From Polyangium sp. 15x6 (GTDB taxonomy: Bacteria; Myxococcota_A; Polyangia; Polyangiales; Polyangiaceae): DNA of 64,000 bases. A model generated the notes under the pieces. The model was given only the letters and a program-made list of their open reading frames with translations, did no database searches and was not told where the DNA came from. The DNA is taken from contig NZ_JASBQE010000014.1 in assembly GCF_029960785.1 (NCBI RefSeq), positions 1 to 64,000 of the forward strand, given 5' to 3'. Numbering within the stretch: position 1 is the stretch's first letter; each line of letters begins with the position of its first letter. A program made the position numbers and the translations under genes. Of this stretch, positions 19,501 through 31,389 are shown piece after piece.

Positions 19501-22128
19501 GGCATACGTGGGCAGCGCGACGCGGCGCGGACGGGCATCCGCGAAGAACGCGGACCAATCGACGCGGTGCCCCCGGGCGCAGAGCCCCGCGAGTGCCGAC
19601 GTCAGGCTCTCGGGCTCGGGGACGTCCTTGCGCAGGACGGGGAAAAACGCGGCGTCACGCTCGTCGAGCAAGCACGCGGGGCCGAGGCCGCTGAGCACAC
19701 CCCTCGGGCCGAGCTCGACGTACGTGGTGACGTGGTCCGCCGCGAGGGTCTGCATGCCATCACGAAAGCGCACCGCGCGTCGCGCATGCTCGACCCAGTA
19801 TCGCACCGAGCAGAGCTCCTCCACGGTCGCGTGTTTGCCCGAGAGGTTCGAGACGATCGGAATGCAGGGCGCGTGGAACGTCACCCCCGAAACGACGCGG
19901 CGGAACGCGTCGAGCATCCCGTCCATGCGCGGTGAGTGGAATGCGTGCGAGACCTGAAGTTTCGTCGCCTTCCGCCCGAGCGCGCGGGCCACGTCGGCGA
20001 CGGCGAGCACGGCGTCCTCGTCGCCCGCGACGACGGTGGCCTCCGGACCATTCAGGGCGGCGATCTCGGCCCGACCTTCGAGGCCGGCGAGCCACGCCTT
20101 CGCCTCCTCCTCGGTCGCGCGCAAGGAGACCATCGCGCCGCCCAGAGGCAAAGCTTGCATCAGCCTGCCGCGCGCGGCGACGACGGTACAGGCGTCTTCG
20201 AGCGACAGGACACCGGCGACGTGCGCAGCCACGAGCTCCCCGATCGAATGCCCCAAGAGCACGTCCGGCTCGACCCCGAAGGACTCGAACAGCCGGTACA
20301 ACGCGACCTCCAGGGCGAAGAGCGCGGGCTGGGCATACATCGTCGCGTCGAGCAGGCGCGAGGTCGCGGAGTTTTCTTCGGCGAACAGCACCTCTCGCAG
20401 GGGAACGTCGAGCGTCCCGTCGAAATGGGCGCACGCAGCGTCGAGGGCGTCGCGATACACGGAATACGTCGCGTATAGCGTCCGCCCCATCCCCGGCTGC
20501 TGACTGCCTTGGCCCGTGAACAAGAAGGCGAGTTTGCCCCCACGGTCCTCTCCCCCGATCGTCGCGCAGGAAGGCGTCTCTCCCCGTCCCACGGCGCCGA
20601 GTGCGTCGAGGAGGACAGCACGATCCTCCGCGACGATCGCTGCGCGGTATTCGTGGAGCGTCCGCGTCGTCGCCATCGAGAAGGCCACGTCGGCGAGCTC
20701 GACCTCGGGCTTCGCTACGAGGTGCGCCAAGAGCTGCGCCGCCTGAGCGCGCAATGCGGCCGGCGTCCTGCCAGAAACGAGGAACGGCAGCCACTGCGGG
20801 GCACTCGGTCGAGGCGCGTCCGCGGCCCGCGCGTCGGCTCTGGGCGGCTCTTCCAGGATGACGTGCGCGTTCGTCCCGCTCAAGCCGAAGGCGGAGACGC
20901 CCGCACGGCGCACGTGCCCGCCGTCGGATCGAGCCCAGGGAACCGATTCGTCGACCACACGAACCGGCAGGGCGTCCCAGTCGATGTGCGGGTTGCGCGG
21001 CGTCGTGTGCAGCGTGGCCGGCAGCGCATCGTGTCCGAACGAGGCGATGATCTTCGCTACGCCCGCGAGGCCAGCGGCAGCCTCCAGGTGACCCATGCTG
21101 GTCTTGACGGCCCCGAGAAGCAACGGGCGCGCAAGCCCCCGTCCCGGACCATACACCGCGGCGAGCGCCTGCACTTCGATGGGATCGCCGAGCGAGGTAC
21201 CCGTGCCGTGGCATTCGATCACGTCGACCTCGCCGGGCGAGAGGCGCGCGTCCTCCAGCGCGGCGCGCAGCACCTTCTGCTGCGAGGTCCCGTTCGGCGC
21301 GGTGATGCCGCTGCTCGCGCCGTCGTGATTGACGGCGCTGCCGCGGACGATGGCGAGGATCTCGCGACCACGCGCGAGCGCGTCGTCGAGGCGTTCGAGC
21401 GCGAGAACGACGACGCCTTCGCCCCGGCCATATCCATCCGCCTCCGCGGAGAACGTCTTCGACCGGCCGTCCTTCGCGAGCGCGCGCGTGCGCGATAGCA
21501 GGACGAACGCCTCGGGAGCCGCCATCACCTGCACGCCGCCCGCGAGCGCGAGGTCACACTCCCCTCGCCGCAACGACTGGCACGCGAGGTGAAGAGCGAC
21601 GAGCGACGACGAGCAAGCCGTGTCGAGCGACAATGCGGGCCCTTGCAGCCCGAGGGTGAACGCGACCCGCCCCGCGGCAAACGAGGCGTGCGTGCCGAGG
21701 ACCGCGTACGCCTCGCCCTCCTGGGCCGCGGCGTGGAGGACGTTGTAATCGCTCGGGCCGATCCCGACGAAGACCCCGGTCTGGGAGTCCTTCAACGCGG
21801 AGGGGACCGTGCCGGCGCTCTCCAGCGCCTCCCACGCGGCCTCCAAGAGCAGCCGATGCTGCGGATCGATGTTCTTTGCTTCGCGCGGGCTGATACCGAA
21901 GAAGGCCGCGTCGAAGAGGTCCACCTGGTCGAGGAACGCCGCCTCGCGGACGTAACTCTTGCCCTTCGCGTCGGGATCGGGATCGTAGAGCGCATCCATG
22001 TCCCACCGGGCCTTCGGGACGGGCCCCACGGCGTCCGCACCTCGCGAGAGGAAGCGGAAGTAGCTCGGGAGATCCACGACGCCCCCGGGCAAACGCAGCC
22101 CGATGCCGACGATCGCAATGGGCGCGCC
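16588..22128 (-). other. PKS module 4C: KS-AT(malonyl)-DH-KR(B)-ACP
   Basis: KS about 3090-3515 with TACSSS, ECHGTGT (class I) and KTSMGH, where Ser replaces the usual Asn. AT 3617-3905 with HAFH. DH about 3983-4276 belongs to the epothilone-like family, with [11 protein letters not shown] (His near 4018) and LDNAFG as the Asp motif; the Gly of HxxxG is Asp here. KR 4285-4745 has GGTGALG near 4496 and LDD (B type). ACP GMDSL has Ser near 4801. It is followed by the docking segment. Predicted: an E-alkene if the DH is active. Confidence 0.87.
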
Positions 22129-25100
22129 CTCGGCAGACGTTCCCGCCTGCCCGCTGCCCGTAGGCTCGGTCGAACCGACCGGCGGCGCGAGAAGGCCGAG
22201 CAGGTAGGTCGCGACGCCTTCGGGGGATGGGTGGTCGAACGTCAACGTCGCCGGCAAACGCGCGCCGGTGGCTTGCTGGAGTCGACCGCGTAGCTCCACG
22301 CTCGTGAGCGAATCCAGCCCGAGGTCCATGAACCCCGTGCGCGCGTCGAGCCGGGATGCATCGGGATGACCCAGGACGGCCGCCGTTTCGCCGAGCACGA
22401 GGCCCACCAAGCGCGGCGCGCGGTCCTTCTCCGCGAGCGCACGGAGCTCGAGGGCAAACGCGGACGGCGAGCCGTCCGGCCGCCGGTCCGTCCGGGCGCC
22501 TTCGAGAGCCGCGCGCGCTTCTGGAAGATCGCCGAGGAGCGGGCGCGCCCTCGCCGCGGCGAACGACGGGGCAAACAGGGCCCAGTCGACGTCCGCCACG
22601 ATGGCGGCGATGTCCTCCCCCACCAGCACGCGCTCCAGGGCCGAGAGGGCCCTCGCAGGCGCCATCGCGCGGAGCCCACGGCGGCGCAGGAACTCCGCGG
22701 CGCCCGGCTCGGAGGCCATGCCACTCCCGGCCCACGGGCCCCACGCCACGGACAGGCCGGGGAGGCCCTGGCCGCGGCGGTGTTCGACGAGCGCGTCGAG
22801 GAAAGCGTTCGCGGCCCCGTAAGCGCCCTGGTTCCCGCTCCCCCACACCCCGGCGATCGAGGAGAACAGCACGAAAGCATCGAGCGGCGTTCCCGAGAGC
22901 GCCTCGTGGAGATGCCACGCGCCCGCCGCCTTGCCCGAGACCACCTCCGCAAGATCCTCTGCGCTCGTCTGCATGAGCGGCTTCTGCTCGAGGACGCCCG
23001 CGGCGTGGAAGACCGCTCTGAGGGGAGGTGCCGTGGTTCGAAGACGCTCGCAGAGCGCCGCGACGGCGGCTCGATCGGACGTGTCGCACGAAAGGATCGT
23101 CACCCGCGCGCCGAACGCCGTGAGCTCCGCCTCGAGCTCCAGCGCCCCCGGCGTTTGGCTTCCTCGACGGCTCGTCAACACCAGGTGCGTGGCGCCCTTC
23201 CCCGCCAGCCAGCGTGCGACCTCGGCGCCGAGCGCGCCCGTGCCTCCGGTGATCAGGATCGTCCCCTCGGGCACGAAGGCGCGGCGGGCGGCGGCCCCAT
23301 CCTCCTCCTCCACGCGCGCGAGCCGACGCACGTAAATGCCCGTCGCGCGCACCGCGAGCTCGGTCTCCGCGCCGATGCCGGAGAGCGCCAGCCCAAGGCG
23401 CTGCCGTCCCCGGTCGTCGAGCGCGAACGGCACGTCGATGAGCCCACCCCAGCGCTCCGGATGCTCCAGCGCCGCGACGCGCCCGAGACCCCACACGAGT
23501 GATGGCATCGGACGCCGCAGCGGATCCGACCGACCGATGCTCACCGAGCCGCTCGTCACCACCCAGAGCGGCGCCTCGACGCCGGCGTCCCCGAGGGCCT
23601 GCAACAAGCCGAGCATCCGCGTCGCGCCTCGCAGGAGGACAGGCTCGCCCTCCGGCGAACCCTCCTCCTCGGCGAGAAGCAAGACGACCCCTCGCGGAGA
23701 TCGCGCGTCCGTCAGGGCCTCGCGGAGCTGCGCGCCGATTCGACCTCGACCCTCGTCGGTCCTCGACAAACCGAGGGAGACGACGCGCGCGCCCGTCTCC
23801 ACGAGTGCGGCGCGTATCGCGGTATGCAGCGCGCTCCCGACGCCGGCGGCATCGACCACGACCAGCCACGGCCCGTCCGCGGGGCGCGCGTCATGGTGCT
23901 CGAGCGGCCGCCAGACGACGCGATAACGAAGCGCCGCGAGGCTCGATTGCTCCTGCTGCGCCTTCCGCCACCTCGCGAGCACCGGCATCGCCGCGCCGAG
24001 TGCCGCGCGATGGGGCTCGTCTGCGACGTCGAGCATGGCCGTGAGGGTGGGCAGATCCTCGCGCTCGACCGCCGCCCAGAGGCCTGCCTCGGCCGCCGAC
24101 GTGGCGCTCGTGGCCGTGGCGCCATCGCCGCGGGGCTTGGCGCCATCCAGCCAGCAGCGCTCCATCTGGAAGGCGTACGTCGGCAGCGCCACGCGTCGCG
24201 GGCCGAACGGCGCGAAAAACGCGCGCCAATCGACCGCGACGCCATTCGCATGGAGACCTCCGAGCGCCGCCACGACCGCCGCTACCTCGGGGGTCTCCTT
24301 GCGCAGCACGGGGAAAAACGCCGCGCCGCCGTCCCCGGACAGGCACGCCGGTCCGAGCGCGCTCAGCGTTCCCCGGGGGCCGAGCTCGAGGTACGCCCGG
24401 ACCCCGCCCTCGGCGAGGCAACGCATGCCGTCGTGCCAGCGGACGGCGCTCCGCACGTGCCGGACCCAGTACTCCGTGGACTGGATCTCCTCGGCGGTCG
24501 CGCGTTTGCCCGTGAGGTTCGAGACGATCGGGATGCGAGGCTGATCGCGCCGCACGCCCTCCACGACGCGCCGGAAGGCGTCCAGCATCCCCTCCATGCG
24601 CGGCGAGTGGAACGCATGCGAGACCGCAAGCCGCGTCGCCCTGCGCCCGTGCGTGCGTGCATGTTCGGCCACGGCGAGGACCGCATCCTCGTCCCCGGCG
24701 ACGACGGTGGCCTCCGGACCGTTCAGCGCCGCGATGTCCACACGACCCGCCTGCGACGCGAGCCAGCCGCGCGCCTCTTCCTCGCTCGCCTGCAAGGCGA
24801 CCATCGCGCCGCCTTCGGGCAGCTCGCCCATGAGCCTGGCCCTGGCCGCGACGACGGTGCAGGCATCCTCGAGCGTGAAGACGCCCGCGACATGGGCCGC
24901 GACGAGCTCGCCGATCGAATGACCCATGAGCACGTCCGGCGTGACGCCGAAGGACGCGACGAGCCGATACAGCGCGACTTCCAGCGCGAACAGGGCCGGC
25001 TGTGTGTAGGTCGTCCGATCGAGCAGGCTGGCCTCGGGCGTGCCCTCCTGAGCGAACAGGACATCGCGCAGCGGGCGATCGAGGAGTTTGTCGAAGTGCG

Positions 25101-28100
25101 CGCACGCAGCGTCGAGGGCCTCACGAAAGACGGGGTACGTTTCGTAGAGCTCGCGCCCCATTCGCGGGTGCTGGCTGCCCTGCCCCGTGAAGAGCATCGC
25201 GAGCTCGGCCCGCGCGCGCCCCTCTCCGAGCGTGACACCCGGCGGGTTTTCCCCCCGCGCCATCGCGGCCAGCGCGCCCCGCAGGCCGGCTCGATCCTCC
25301 GCGACGACGGCCGCCCGCCTGTCGAGGTGGGCCCTGCTCGTGGCCAGCGAGAAAGCGACGTCCACGAGCCCGACTTCGGGTTCTTCTTCGAGGCGCGTGG
25401 AGAGCTGCTTCGCCTGCGCACGAAGCGCGTCCGTCGTTTTTCCGGACACGACGAAGGGCAGCCACCGCGTCTCCGCGGCACGGGGCGCCGCGGAGACGCG
25501 GGGCTCCTCGGCAGGCGCCTCCTCGAGAATGACGTGCGCGTTCGTCCCGCTCAACCCGAACGCCGATACGGCGGCGCGGCGCACGTGCCCCGCCTCGGAC
25601 CGCGGCCAGGGTACGAGCGTGTCGACCACGCGGACCGGGAGAGCGTCCCATTCGATGTGCGGGTTGCGCGGGTTCGTGTGCAGGGTGGGCGGCAGCGCTT
25701 CGTGCCGCAAGGAGGCGAGGATCTTCGCCACGCTCGCCAGACCCGCGGCCGATTCGAGGTGGCCGATGTTCGTCTTGACCGCGCCGACGAGGATCGGGCG
25801 CTCCGGCCCCCTGCCCTGGCCATACACCGCGGAGAGGGCCTGCACCTCGATCGGATCCCCGAGCGACGTGCCCGTGCCATGGCATTCGACGACGTCGACG
25901 TCGGTGGGGTCGACGCGGGCATCGTCGAGAGCCGCCCGCAACACCTTCTGCTGCGAGGTCCCGTTCGGCGCCGTGATCCCGCTGCTCGCCCCATCGTGGT
26001 TCACGGCGCTGCCGCGCACCACCGCGAGGATCGTGCGTCCCGCCGCCCGAGCATCGCCGAGGCGCTCGAGCGCCAGCACGACCACGCCCTCGCCGCGGCC
26101 ATAACCGTCCGCTCGCGCCGAGAACGTCTTCGAGCGTCCATCCGCGGCGATCGCCCGCGTGCGAGACAGGAGCACGAACGCGTCGGGCGCGGCCATCACC
26201 TGCACGCCGCCCACGAGCGCGAGATCGCACTCTCTTCGGCGCAAGGATTGACAAGCGAGGTGGAGCGCCACCAGGGACGACGAACAGGCCGTATCCAGCG
26301 ACAAAGCCGGGCCCTGCAGCCCGAGCGTGAACGCGATCCGGCCGGCGGCGAAGGACATGTGTGTCCCGGTGACGACGTGCGCGTCGGCCGATTGCTCCGA
26401 GCTACGCACGAGGTCGTAATCGCTCGGCCCGATGCCGATGAAGACGCCGGTCTTCGAATCCTCGAGCCCGTGCGGATCGATGCCGGCGTCCTCCAGCGCC
26501 TGCCACGCCGCGTGGAGCAAGAGCCGGTGCTGCGGGTCGATGTTCTTCGCCTCGCGCGGGCTGATCCCGAAGAACGCGGGGTCGAACAGGTCCACACGAT
26601 CGAGGAACGCTCCCTCCCGGACGTAACTCTTGCCCGCGGCGGCCGGATCCGGGTCGTAATGTGCCTCTGCGTCCCAGCGGTCTACGGGGATCGGCCCGAT
26701 GGCATCCCCGCCGGAGGACAGAAACCGAAAGAAACTCGCGAGGTCGTCGCCCCCGCCCGGGAGCTGCATTCCGATGCCGACGATGGCCAAGGGCTCGTCG
26801 AGCTCCGCCCTGGCCGCGTGCGTGCGCGGTCGATCCGCGGTCGCGTCGCTCGATCGTCCGAGCGCTGGGGCAAGGCGATCGAGCAAGAACCGCGCGACGC
26901 GCGCGGGGGTTGGATGGTCGAACGCCAGCGTCGCCGGCAGGGCGAGGCCGGTCGCGCGCTGAAGCGCCTGGCGGAGCTCGACCGCGAGGAGCGAGTCCAG
27001 GCCGATCTCCATGAAGCCCGCATGTTCGTCGATCCGTGATGTGTCCGTGTGACCGAGGACCCGCGCGGTCTCGACGACCGAGAGCCGGACGAGGCGCCGG
27101 AGCCGCTCGGGCTCGGGGAGCGGGCGGAGCTCCGGAAGAAGGCCGAGCTCGTGGCTCCCGGGCGTCGGGGCGTCGAGGGCCGCCCGCGCCTCGACCAGGT
27201 CGTCGAAGAACGGCTGCGCGCGTACCGCGGAGAAAGCGGGAAGAAGGCGAGACCAGTCGACGTCGGCGACGGTGACGGTCGCCTCCTCCCCGGAGAGCAC
27301 CTGCTCGAGGGCCGCAATCGCGACGGGCGGCGCGAGCCCACGCAGCCCACGGCTGCGAAGGCGCTCCTGCTCGACGGTAGCCCCCGCCATGCCGCTCCCC
27401 GCCCAGGGTCCCCAGGCAATGGACGTTCCAGACAAACCACGGGCGCGCCGCTGCTCGATCAGCGCGTCGAGGAACGCGTTTGCCCCCGCATATGCCCCCT
27501 GGTTCCCACTCCCCCACACGCCGGCGATGGAGGAGAAGGCGATGAACGCATCGAGGGGCGCCGCGGACAGGAGCTCGGAGAGGTGCAAGGCCCCGGCCGC
27601 CTTGCTCGTGAGCACCTCGGCAAGCTCCGCGGCGCTCATGGCGTCGAGCGCCGTCTGATGAACGACGCCCGCGGCATGAAACACGGCGCGAATGGGCTGC
27701 CCCGCTGCGTCGAGCCCCTCGATCAGCGCGCGCACCGCATCGCGGTCGGCCGTGTCGCAGGCGGCGAGGGTCACACGGGCGCCGAGCGCGACGAGCGCGG
27801 ATTCGAGCGCCTCCGCCCCGGGCGCCTCGCGCCCACGACGGCTGACGAGCACGAGGTGCTCGGCTCCCTTGCTGGCCAGCCACCGAGCGACGGCGCCGCC
27901 GAGCGCGCCCGTGCCCCCGGTGATCAGGATCGTCCCCTTCGGCTGGAAGGGCCCACGCGCCGCGGTCGTCGGCTCGGGGGCGCGCGCGAGGCGGCGCACG
28001 TACAGGCCGCTTTGCCGCACCGCGAGCTGGTCCTCCGCGCCGAGCCCGCCCAAAGCCGCGCGCAAATGCGCTCGCGCTCGTTCGTCGAGAGGCCCCGAAA

Positions 28101-31100
28101 CGTCGATGAGCCCACCCCAGCGCTCGGAATGCTCGAGCGCCGCCACGCGCCCGAGGCCCCAGCAAAGCGAGAGATGCAGGCGCAGCAAAGGATCGGACGG
28201 GCCGATGCTCACGGCGCCGCTCGTCACGACCCAGAGCGGCGCGCCGAGGCCGACGTCGCCGAGCGCCTGAAGCAAGGCGAGCGTCCGCGCCGCCCCACGG
28301 ATGTACGCGCCCCCGCCACTCGGCGACGGCGCGTCTTCGTCGAGGAGCAAGACGATTCCCCGCGGCGAGGCGACGTCCGCGAGGGCTTCGCGGAGCGTCG
28401 ATGCGATACGTTCTCGTGCGTCCTCGTGCTCGACCAGGAGGACGGAGGCGACGTGCGCGCCCCCCTCCGTGAGCGCCGCCTCCGTCGCGGCTCCGAGGTC
28501 CGTTTGCCCGCTGCCGTGGACGAGCAGCCACGTGCCGTCGATGGAGCGGGTCTCGTGGATATCGATGGGCTTCCAGGCGACCCGATAACGGAGCGCGCCT
28601 TCCGCGCGGTGCTCTGCTGCGGGTCGAGGGGCGTCGATCCAGAAGCGCTCGCGCTGGAACGCGTACGTGGGCACGGCGGCGCTTCGCGCGCCGAGCGCCG
28701 TAAAAAAGGCCTTCCAGTCGACGGCAACGCCGCGCGCATGGAGCGCGCCGAGCGCGAGCGCGACGGCTTGCTCCTCGGGGAGGCTCTTGCGCAGCGCCGG
28801 GATGAAGGCCGCGTCGCGCCCCTCTTCCTCGGTCAGGCAGAGCGGACCGAGGCCGCTCAGCACCCCTTGCGGACCAAGCTCCAGATACGTGCCGACGCCG
28901 TCCGCCGCGAGGATCCGCACGCAATCTTGCCACCGCACCGCGCGCCGCACGTGACGAACCCAGTATTCCGCCGAGCAGAGCTCTTCCGCCGTCGCGAGCT
29001 TGCCCGTCGTGTTCGATACGATGGGGATCCGGGGCGAATGCAGGGAGACGGACGATACGACGCGCCGGAAGGCGTCCAGCATCCCGTCCATGCGCGGCGA
29101 GTGGAACGCGTGCGAGACCGAAAGCCGCGCCGTCTTGCGCCCGAGCCGCCGCGCCTCGTCGGCGACGGCGAGCACGGCGTCCTCGTCGCCCGCGATGACG
29201 GTGGCCTCGCGGCCGTTGATGGCCGCGATCTCCGCGCGCCCCGCGTGACGGGCGAGCCAGGCGCTCGCCTCCTCCTCGGTCGCCTGCAAGGAGACCATCG
29301 CTCCACCGGGAGGCAGCTCTTGCATCAGCCGTCCCCGCGCGGCCACGACCTTGCAAGCGTCTTCGAGCGACAGGACGCCGGCGATGTGCGCCGCGACGAT
29401 CTCGCCGATCGAATGACCCGCGAGGACGTCGGGCGTGACCCCGAACGACTCGAACAGCCGGTAGAGCGCCACCTCCAGGGCAAACAGCGCCGGCTGGGTG
29501 TATCGCGTCTCGTGGACGAGGCTCGCCTCGGGGGCGTCCTCGCTCGCGAAGAGCACGCCCCGAAGGGATCGATCGAGCAGCGCGTCGAAGCAAGAGAGCG
29601 AAGCGTCGAGGGCGTCGCGAAAAACGGTGTACGTCTCGTAGAGCTCCCGTCCCCGCTGCGGGAGCTGGCTGCCCTGCCCCGTGAAAAGCGCCGCGAGCTT
29701 GCCCGCCCGATGACGCTGGTCGGCCGCCGAAAGCGCCGCGCGTTCGCCCTTCCCGAGCGCCGCGAGCGCGTCGAGCAGCTCGCCGTGGTGCGCGGCGACG
29801 AGGACGGTCCGGTGCTCGAAATGTTTTCGTGTCGTCGCGAGCGCGCACGCCACGTCCACGAGCTCCGCGTCCGGGCGCGCGGCGAGGTGCTGGTGGAGCC
29901 GCGTGGCTTGCGCGTGGAGCGCCGCCGGCGTTTTTCCGGACAAAACGAAGGGGAGCCATCGCGGCGCCGCGGCGGTCGACGTCTGTGCCGCGTGTGGCTC
30001 CTCGCCCGGCGCTGCCTCCAGGATCACGTGTGCGTTCGTGCCGCTGATCCCGAACGACGACACACCCGCGCGCCGGGGACGGCTCCGCGACGGCCACGGG
30101 ACGGCCTCCTGGAGCAGCCGGATCCGGCCCTCGGACCAGTCCACGTACGGCGACGGCGCCTCCACGTGCAGCGTCCTCGGCAAGCGCCCGTGCTGCATCG
30201 CGAGGACCATCTTGATGACGCCGGCGACCCCCGCCGCGGCCTGCGTGTGCCCGATGTTCGACTTGATGCCCCCAAGCCAGAGTGGGTGCTCCGCCGAGCG
30301 GCCGGCGCCGTACGTCGAAAGAAGCGCTCGAGCCTCGATCGGATCGCCGAGCGCCGTCCCCGTGCCGTGCGCCTCGACCGCGTCGACGTCGTCGGCCGAG
30401 AGCCTCGCGGTCGCGAGCGCCTGCTTGATCACCCGCTCCTGCGCGGGCCCGTTCGGCGCGGTGAGCCCCTGGCTCTTGCCGTCCTGGTTCAGCGCCGACC
30501 CGCGCACGAGCCCGAGGATGTTGCGCCCATGGCGACGCGCGTCCGACAGCCGTTCGAGCAAGAGGAGCCCCGCACCCTCCGCCCACCCGACCCCGTCCGC
30601 GTTCGCCGAGAAGGCCTTGCAACGGCCGTCTTTGGCGAGGCCGCGCTGCCGGCTGAACTCGATGAAGCTCATCGGCGTCGCCATCACGGTGACGCCCCCG
30701 GCGAGGGCCAGCGTGCACTCCCCCGCCCGGAGCGCCTGGCAAGCCAGGTGGAGCGCGGCCAGCGACGAGCTGCACGCGGTGTCGATCGTGATCGCCGGGC
30801 CCTCGAGGCCGAGCGCGTACGCCACGCGGCCGGAGGCGACGCTGGGCGCGCTGCCGAGGCCGACGTGCCCTTCGAGCTCGTCGCCCGAGCGCATCAGGGC
30901 CGCGCCATAATCGCTGTACATGATGCCCACGAAGACGCCCGTGGGGCTGCCCTGGAGCGAGGCCGGATCGATACGCGCGCGCTCGATCGCCTCCCACGAA
31001 GCTTCGAGCAGCAAGCGTTGCTGCGGATCTATCGCCGCGGCCTCGCGGGGGCTCACGCCGAAGACCTCGGCGTCGAACCGATCCGCGTCGTACAAGAAGC

Positions 31101-31389
31101 CGCCCTCGCGCACGTAACTCTTGCCGCGCGCGTCCGGGTCCTGATCGAAGAGCGACTCGAGGTCCCACCCGCGGTTCTCCGGGAAGCCGCCGATCGCGTC
31201 CTTGCCCGCGTCGACGAGATCCCAAAGCTCCTCGGGCGAGGACACGCCGCCCGGGTAACGGCAGCTCATCCCGACGATCGCGATCGGCTCGTGCCACCGA
31301 TCCTCGACCTCCGCAAGGCGCTCGCGCGTCTGCCGGAAGGCCGTGGTCAGCCGCTCGAGATAGACCCGAAGCTTCTGCTCCTCGCTCAT
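16588..31389 (-). CDS. Type I PKS-4: three modules (4A, 4B, 4C)
   Basis: A 4933-residue PKS arranged as docking helix (1-32), 4A KS-AT-KR-ACP, 4B KS-AT-KR-ACP, 4C KS-AT-DH-KR-ACP and a C-terminal docking segment (about 4850-4933). All three ATs carry HAFH (malonyl). The two KR-only modules should install consecutive hydroxyls and 4C an alkene. The N-terminal docking helix differs from those of PKS-3 and PKS-5. The C-terminal one ([16 protein letters not shown], then LLDALLNLA) resembles that of PKS-2. Both gene junctions are ATGA overlaps, so it is translationally coupled to PKS-3 and PKS-5. Confidence 0.97.
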   Translation of the reverse strand: MSEEQKLRVYLERLTTAFRQTRERLAEVEDRWHEPIAIVGMSCRYPGGVSSPEELWDLVDAGKDAIGGFPENRGWDLESLFDQDPDARGKSYVREGGFLYDADRFDAEVFGVSPREAAAIDPQQRLLLEASWEAIERARIDPASLQGSPTGVFVGIMYSDYGAALMRSGDELEGHVGLGSAPSVASGRVAYALGLEGPAITIDTACSSSLAALHLACQALRAGECTLALAGGVTVMATPMSFIEFSRQRGLAKDGRCKAFSANADGVGWAEGAGLLLLERLSDARRHGRNILGLVRGSALNQDGKSQGLTAPNGPAQERVIKQALATARLSADDVDAVEAHGTGTALGDPIEARALLSTYGAGRSAEHPLWLGGIKSNIGHTQAAAGVAGVIKMVLAMQHGRLPRTLHVEAPSPYVDWSEGRIRLLQEAVPWPSRSRPRRAGVSSFGISGTNAHVILEAAPGEEPHAAQTSTAAAPRWLPFVLSGKTPAALHAQATRLHQHLAARPDAELVDVACALATTRKHFEHRTVLVAAHHGELLDALAALGKGERAALSAADQRHRAGKLAALFTGQGSQLPQRGRELYETYTVFRDALDASLSCFDALLDRSLRGVLFASEDAPEASLVHETRYTQPALFALEVALYRLFESFGVTPDVLAGHSIGEIVAAHIAGVLSLEDACKVVAARGRLMQELPPGGAMVSLQATEEEASAWLARHAGRAEIAAINGREATVIAGDEDAVLAVADEARRLGRKTARLSVSHAFHSPRMDGMLDAFRRVVSSVSLHSPRIPIVSNTTGKLATAEELCSAEYWVRHVRRAVRWQDCVRILAADGVGTYLELGPQGVLSGLGPLCLTEEEGRDAAFIPALRKSLPEEQAVALALGALHARGVAVDWKAFFTALGARSAAVPTYAFQRERFWIDAPRPAAEHRAEGALRYRVAWKPIDIHETRSIDGTWLLVHGSGQTDLGAATEAALTEGGAHVASVLLVEHEDARERIASTLREALADVASPRGIVLLLDEDAPSPSGGGAYIRGAARTLALLQALGDVGLGAPLWVVTSGAVSIGPSDPLLRLHLSLCWGLGRVAALEHSERWGGLIDVSGPLDERARAHLRAALGGLGAEDQLAVRQSGLYVRRLARAPEPTTAARGPFQPKGTILITGGTGALGGAVARWLASKGAEHLVLVSRRGREAPGAEALESALVALGARVTLAACDTADRDAVRALIEGLDAAGQPIRAVFHAAGVVHQTALDAMSAAELAEVLTSKAAGALHLSELLSAAPLDAFIAFSSIAGVWGSGNQGAYAGANAFLDALIEQRRARGLSGTSIAWGPWAGSGMAGATVEQERLRSRGLRGLAPPVAIAALEQVLSGEEATVTVADVDWSRLLPAFSAVRAQPFFDDLVEARAALDAPTPGSHELGLLPELRPLPEPERLRRLVRLSVVETARVLGHTDTSRIDEHAGFMEIGLDSLLAVELRQALQRATGLALPATLAFDHPTPARVARFLLDRLAPALGRSSDATADRPRTHAARAELDEPLAIVGIGMQLPGGGDDLASFFRFLSSGGDAIGPIPVDRWDAEAHYDPDPAAAGKSYVREGAFLDRVDLFDPAFFGISPREAKNIDPQHRLLLHAAWQALEDAGIDPHGLEDSKTGVFIGIGPSDYDLVRSSEQSADAHVVTGTHMSFAAGRIAFTLGLQGPALSLDTACSSSLVALHLACQSLRRRECDLALVGGVQVMAAPDAFVLLSRTRAIAADGRSKTFSARADGYGRGEGVVVLALERLGDARAAGRTILAVVRGSAVNHDGASSGITAPNGTSQQKVLRAALDDARVDPTDVDVVECHGTGTSLGDPIEVQALSAVYGQGRGPERPILVGAVKTNIGHLESAAGLASVAKILASLRHEALPPTLHTNPRNPHIEWDALPVRVVDTLVPWPRSEAGHVRRAAVSAFGLSGTNAHVILEEAPAEEPRVSAAPRAAETRWLPFVVSGKTTDALRAQAKQLSTRLEEEPEVGLVDVAFSLATSRAHLDRRAAVVAEDRAGLRGALAAMARGENPPGVTLGEGRARAELAMLFTGQGSQHPRMGRELYETYPVFREALDAACAHFDKLLDRPLRDVLFAQEGTPEASLLDRTTYTQPALFALEVALYRLVASFGVTPDVLMGHSIGELVAAHVAGVFTLEDACTVVAARARLMGELPEGGAMVALQASEEEARGWLASQAGRVDIAALNGPEATVVAGDEDAVLAVAEHARTHGRRATRLAVSHAFHSPRMEGMLDAFRRVVEGVRRDQPRIPIVSNLTGKRATAEEIQSTEYWVRHVRSAVRWHDGMRCLAEGGVRAYLELGPRGTLSALGPACLSGDGGAAFFPVLRKETPEVAAVVAALGGLHANGVAVDWRAFFAPFGPRRVALPTYAFQMERCWLDGAKPRGDGATATSATSAAEAGLWAAVEREDLPTLTAMLDVADEPHRAALGAAMPVLARWRKAQQEQSSLAALRYRVVWRPLEHHDARPADGPWLVVVDAAGVGSALHTAIRAALVETGARVVSLGLSRTDEGRGRIGAQLREALTDARSPRGVVLLLAEEEGSPEGEPVLLRGATRMLGLLQALGDAGVEAPLWVVTSGSVSIGRSDPLRRPMPSLVWGLGRVAALEHPERWGGLIDVPFALDDRGRQRLGLALSGIGAETELAVRATGIYVRRLARVEEEDGAAARRAFVPEGTILITGGTGALGAEVARWLAGKGATHLVLTSRRGSQTPGALELEAELTAFGARVTILSCDTSDRAAVAALCERLRTTAPPLRAVFHAAGVLEQKPLMQTSAEDLAEVVSGKAAGAWHLHEALSGTPLDAFVLFSSIAGVWGSGNQGAYGAANAFLDALVEHRRGQGLPGLSVAWGPWAGSGMASEPGAAEFLRRRGLRAMAPARALSALERVLVGEDIAAIVADVDWALFAPSFAAARARPLLGDLPEARAALEGARTDRRPDGSPSAFALELRALAEKDRAPRLVGLVLGETAAVLGHPDASRLDARTGFMDLGLDSLTSVELRGRLQQATGARLPATLTFDHPSPEGVATYLLGLLAPPVGSTEPTGSGQAGTSAEGAPIAIVGIGLRLPGGVVDLPSYFRFLSRGADAVGPVPKARWDMDALYDPDPDAKGKSYVREAAFLDQVDLFDAAFFGISPREAKNIDPQHRLLLEAAWEALESAGTVPSALKDSQTGVFVGIGPSDYNVLHAAAQEGEAYAVLGTHASFAAGRVAFTLGLQGPALSLDTACSSSLVALHLACQSLRRGECDLALAGGVQVMAAPEAFVLLSRTRALAKDGRSKTFSAEADGYGRGEGVVVLALERLDDALARGREILAIVRGSAVNHDGASSGITAPNGTSQQKVLRAALEDARLSPGEVDVIECHGTGTSLGDPIEVQALAAVYGPGRGLARPLLLGAVKTSMGHLEAAAGLAGVAKIIASFGHDALPATLHTTPRNPHIDWDALPVRVVDESVPWARSDGGHVRRAGVSAFGLSGTNAHVILEEPPRADARAADAPRPSAPQWLPFLVSGRTPAALRAQAAQLLAHLVAKPEVELADVAFSMATTRTLHEYRAAIVAEDRAVLLDALGAVGRGETPSCATIGGEDRGGKLAFLFTGQGSQQPGMGRTLYATYSVYRDALDAACAHFDGTLDVPLREVLFAEENSATSRLLDATMYAQPALFALEVALYRLFESFGVEPDVLLGHSIGELVAAHVAGVLSLEDACTVVAARGRLMQALPLGGAMVSLRATEEEAKAWLAGLEGRAEIAALNGPEATVVAGDEDAVLAVADVARALGRKATKLQVSHAFHSPRMDGMLDAFRRVVSGVTFHAPCIPIVSNLSGKHATVEELCSVRYWVEHARRAVRFRDGMQTLAADHVTTYVELGPRGVLSGLGPACLLDERDAAFFPVLRKDVPEPESLTSALAGLCARGHRVDWSAFFADARPRRVALPTYAFQRERHWIDVPQRPAMPGGVPAGRYRLAGARMDLPDGSILHTVEIGPGVQPYLDGHLVYDRIVIAGAFYPSVLLAIGASHFPDRPIELCDVHFLKVLTFADVTDHVTLHVHLTPLEGEVGFSVTLSTRSDGGWTTHVTALLRGLHHHEAPRRAPFTPPPVGPTPGPLSELGVALRATQLQWRARWWWLEKIVAVRKAAALGKLVSPEDTALGDSPLPGGALDNAFGLGLWSGGLGGAASDGPAKEDVPRLPFSVERLVWYGDQRPAAWVEHALGTAPSASTEITRSDLTFWDEEGRPVAHVDGFATRRAPAERFLADSDRRDLYDVTWSELGDAASLPGARTGAVAVIGDAADAVSARLALAFDRLQWHADVASLEASLERGDGAPDVLVLPMTLPATSGDAASLVHAETNRTLVLLQKALADRRLQDCRIVVLTRSAIATRTGEDVADLVHAPLWGLVRVAQTEHAERALLLVDVDDEQPSWRALPAALASGEPQVALRGGTLRVPRIARTRPTSDPPAVIFPPDGTVLVSGGTGALGGLVARHLVSRYGVRHLVLASRRGPEAPGVDELCAALRAAGASVTVAACDVADRNALAVLLDSIPEEHPLTAVIHTAGVLDDGVFSSLDPRRVSEVLWPKVDAALALDEGTRGHDLAAFVLFSSLSGLLGNAGQASYAAANTFLDALAAQRRARGRHALSLAWGPWADGGMAAGMTDADRARLSRHGLSLLSADEGCALFDAALGRGEPLLVPVRLDIGVAGGARAEAIPAVLRGLVRTEARPPAPAASSVSASLRQRLAPLPEAERERVLLDLVRKEAGHVLGSPSHAVEPNRPLQELGMDSLMAVELRNRLGAATGLRLPATLLFDHPSPAALVRLLRGELLGDDAPAVATPSLADEEVRRRVASIPLERLREAGLLDALLNLAAGPPTEAAGASGRSETEAIDGMSAEELIELALGIAAPAMDEGTNDE
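22129..26799 (-). other. PKS module 4B: KS-AT(malonyl)-KR(A)-ACP
   Basis: KS about 1531-1955 with TACSSS, ECHGTGT and KTNIGH (class I). AT 2062-2350 with GHSIGE and HAFH (malonyl). A helical linker ([10 protein letters not shown]...) replaces a DH. KR about 2487-2950 has GGTGALG near 2715 and GVWGSG (A type). ACP GLDSLT has Ser near 3027. Predicted: a second beta-hydroxy, giving a 1,3-diol with module 4A. Confidence 0.9.
26800..31293 (-). other. PKS module 4A: KS-AT(malonyl)-KR(A)-ACP
   Basis: KS about 33-455 with TACSSS, EAHGTGT and KSNIGH (class II). AT 564-850 with GHSIGE and HAFH, malonyl-specific. No dehydratase lies between AT and KR. KR about 930-1400 has GGTGALG near 1158, no LDD and a Trp in [10 protein letters not shown] (A type), with Tyr in [16 protein letters not shown] has Ser near 1465. 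Predicted product step: a beta-hydroxy (L-type) on an unbranched unit. Confidence 0.9.
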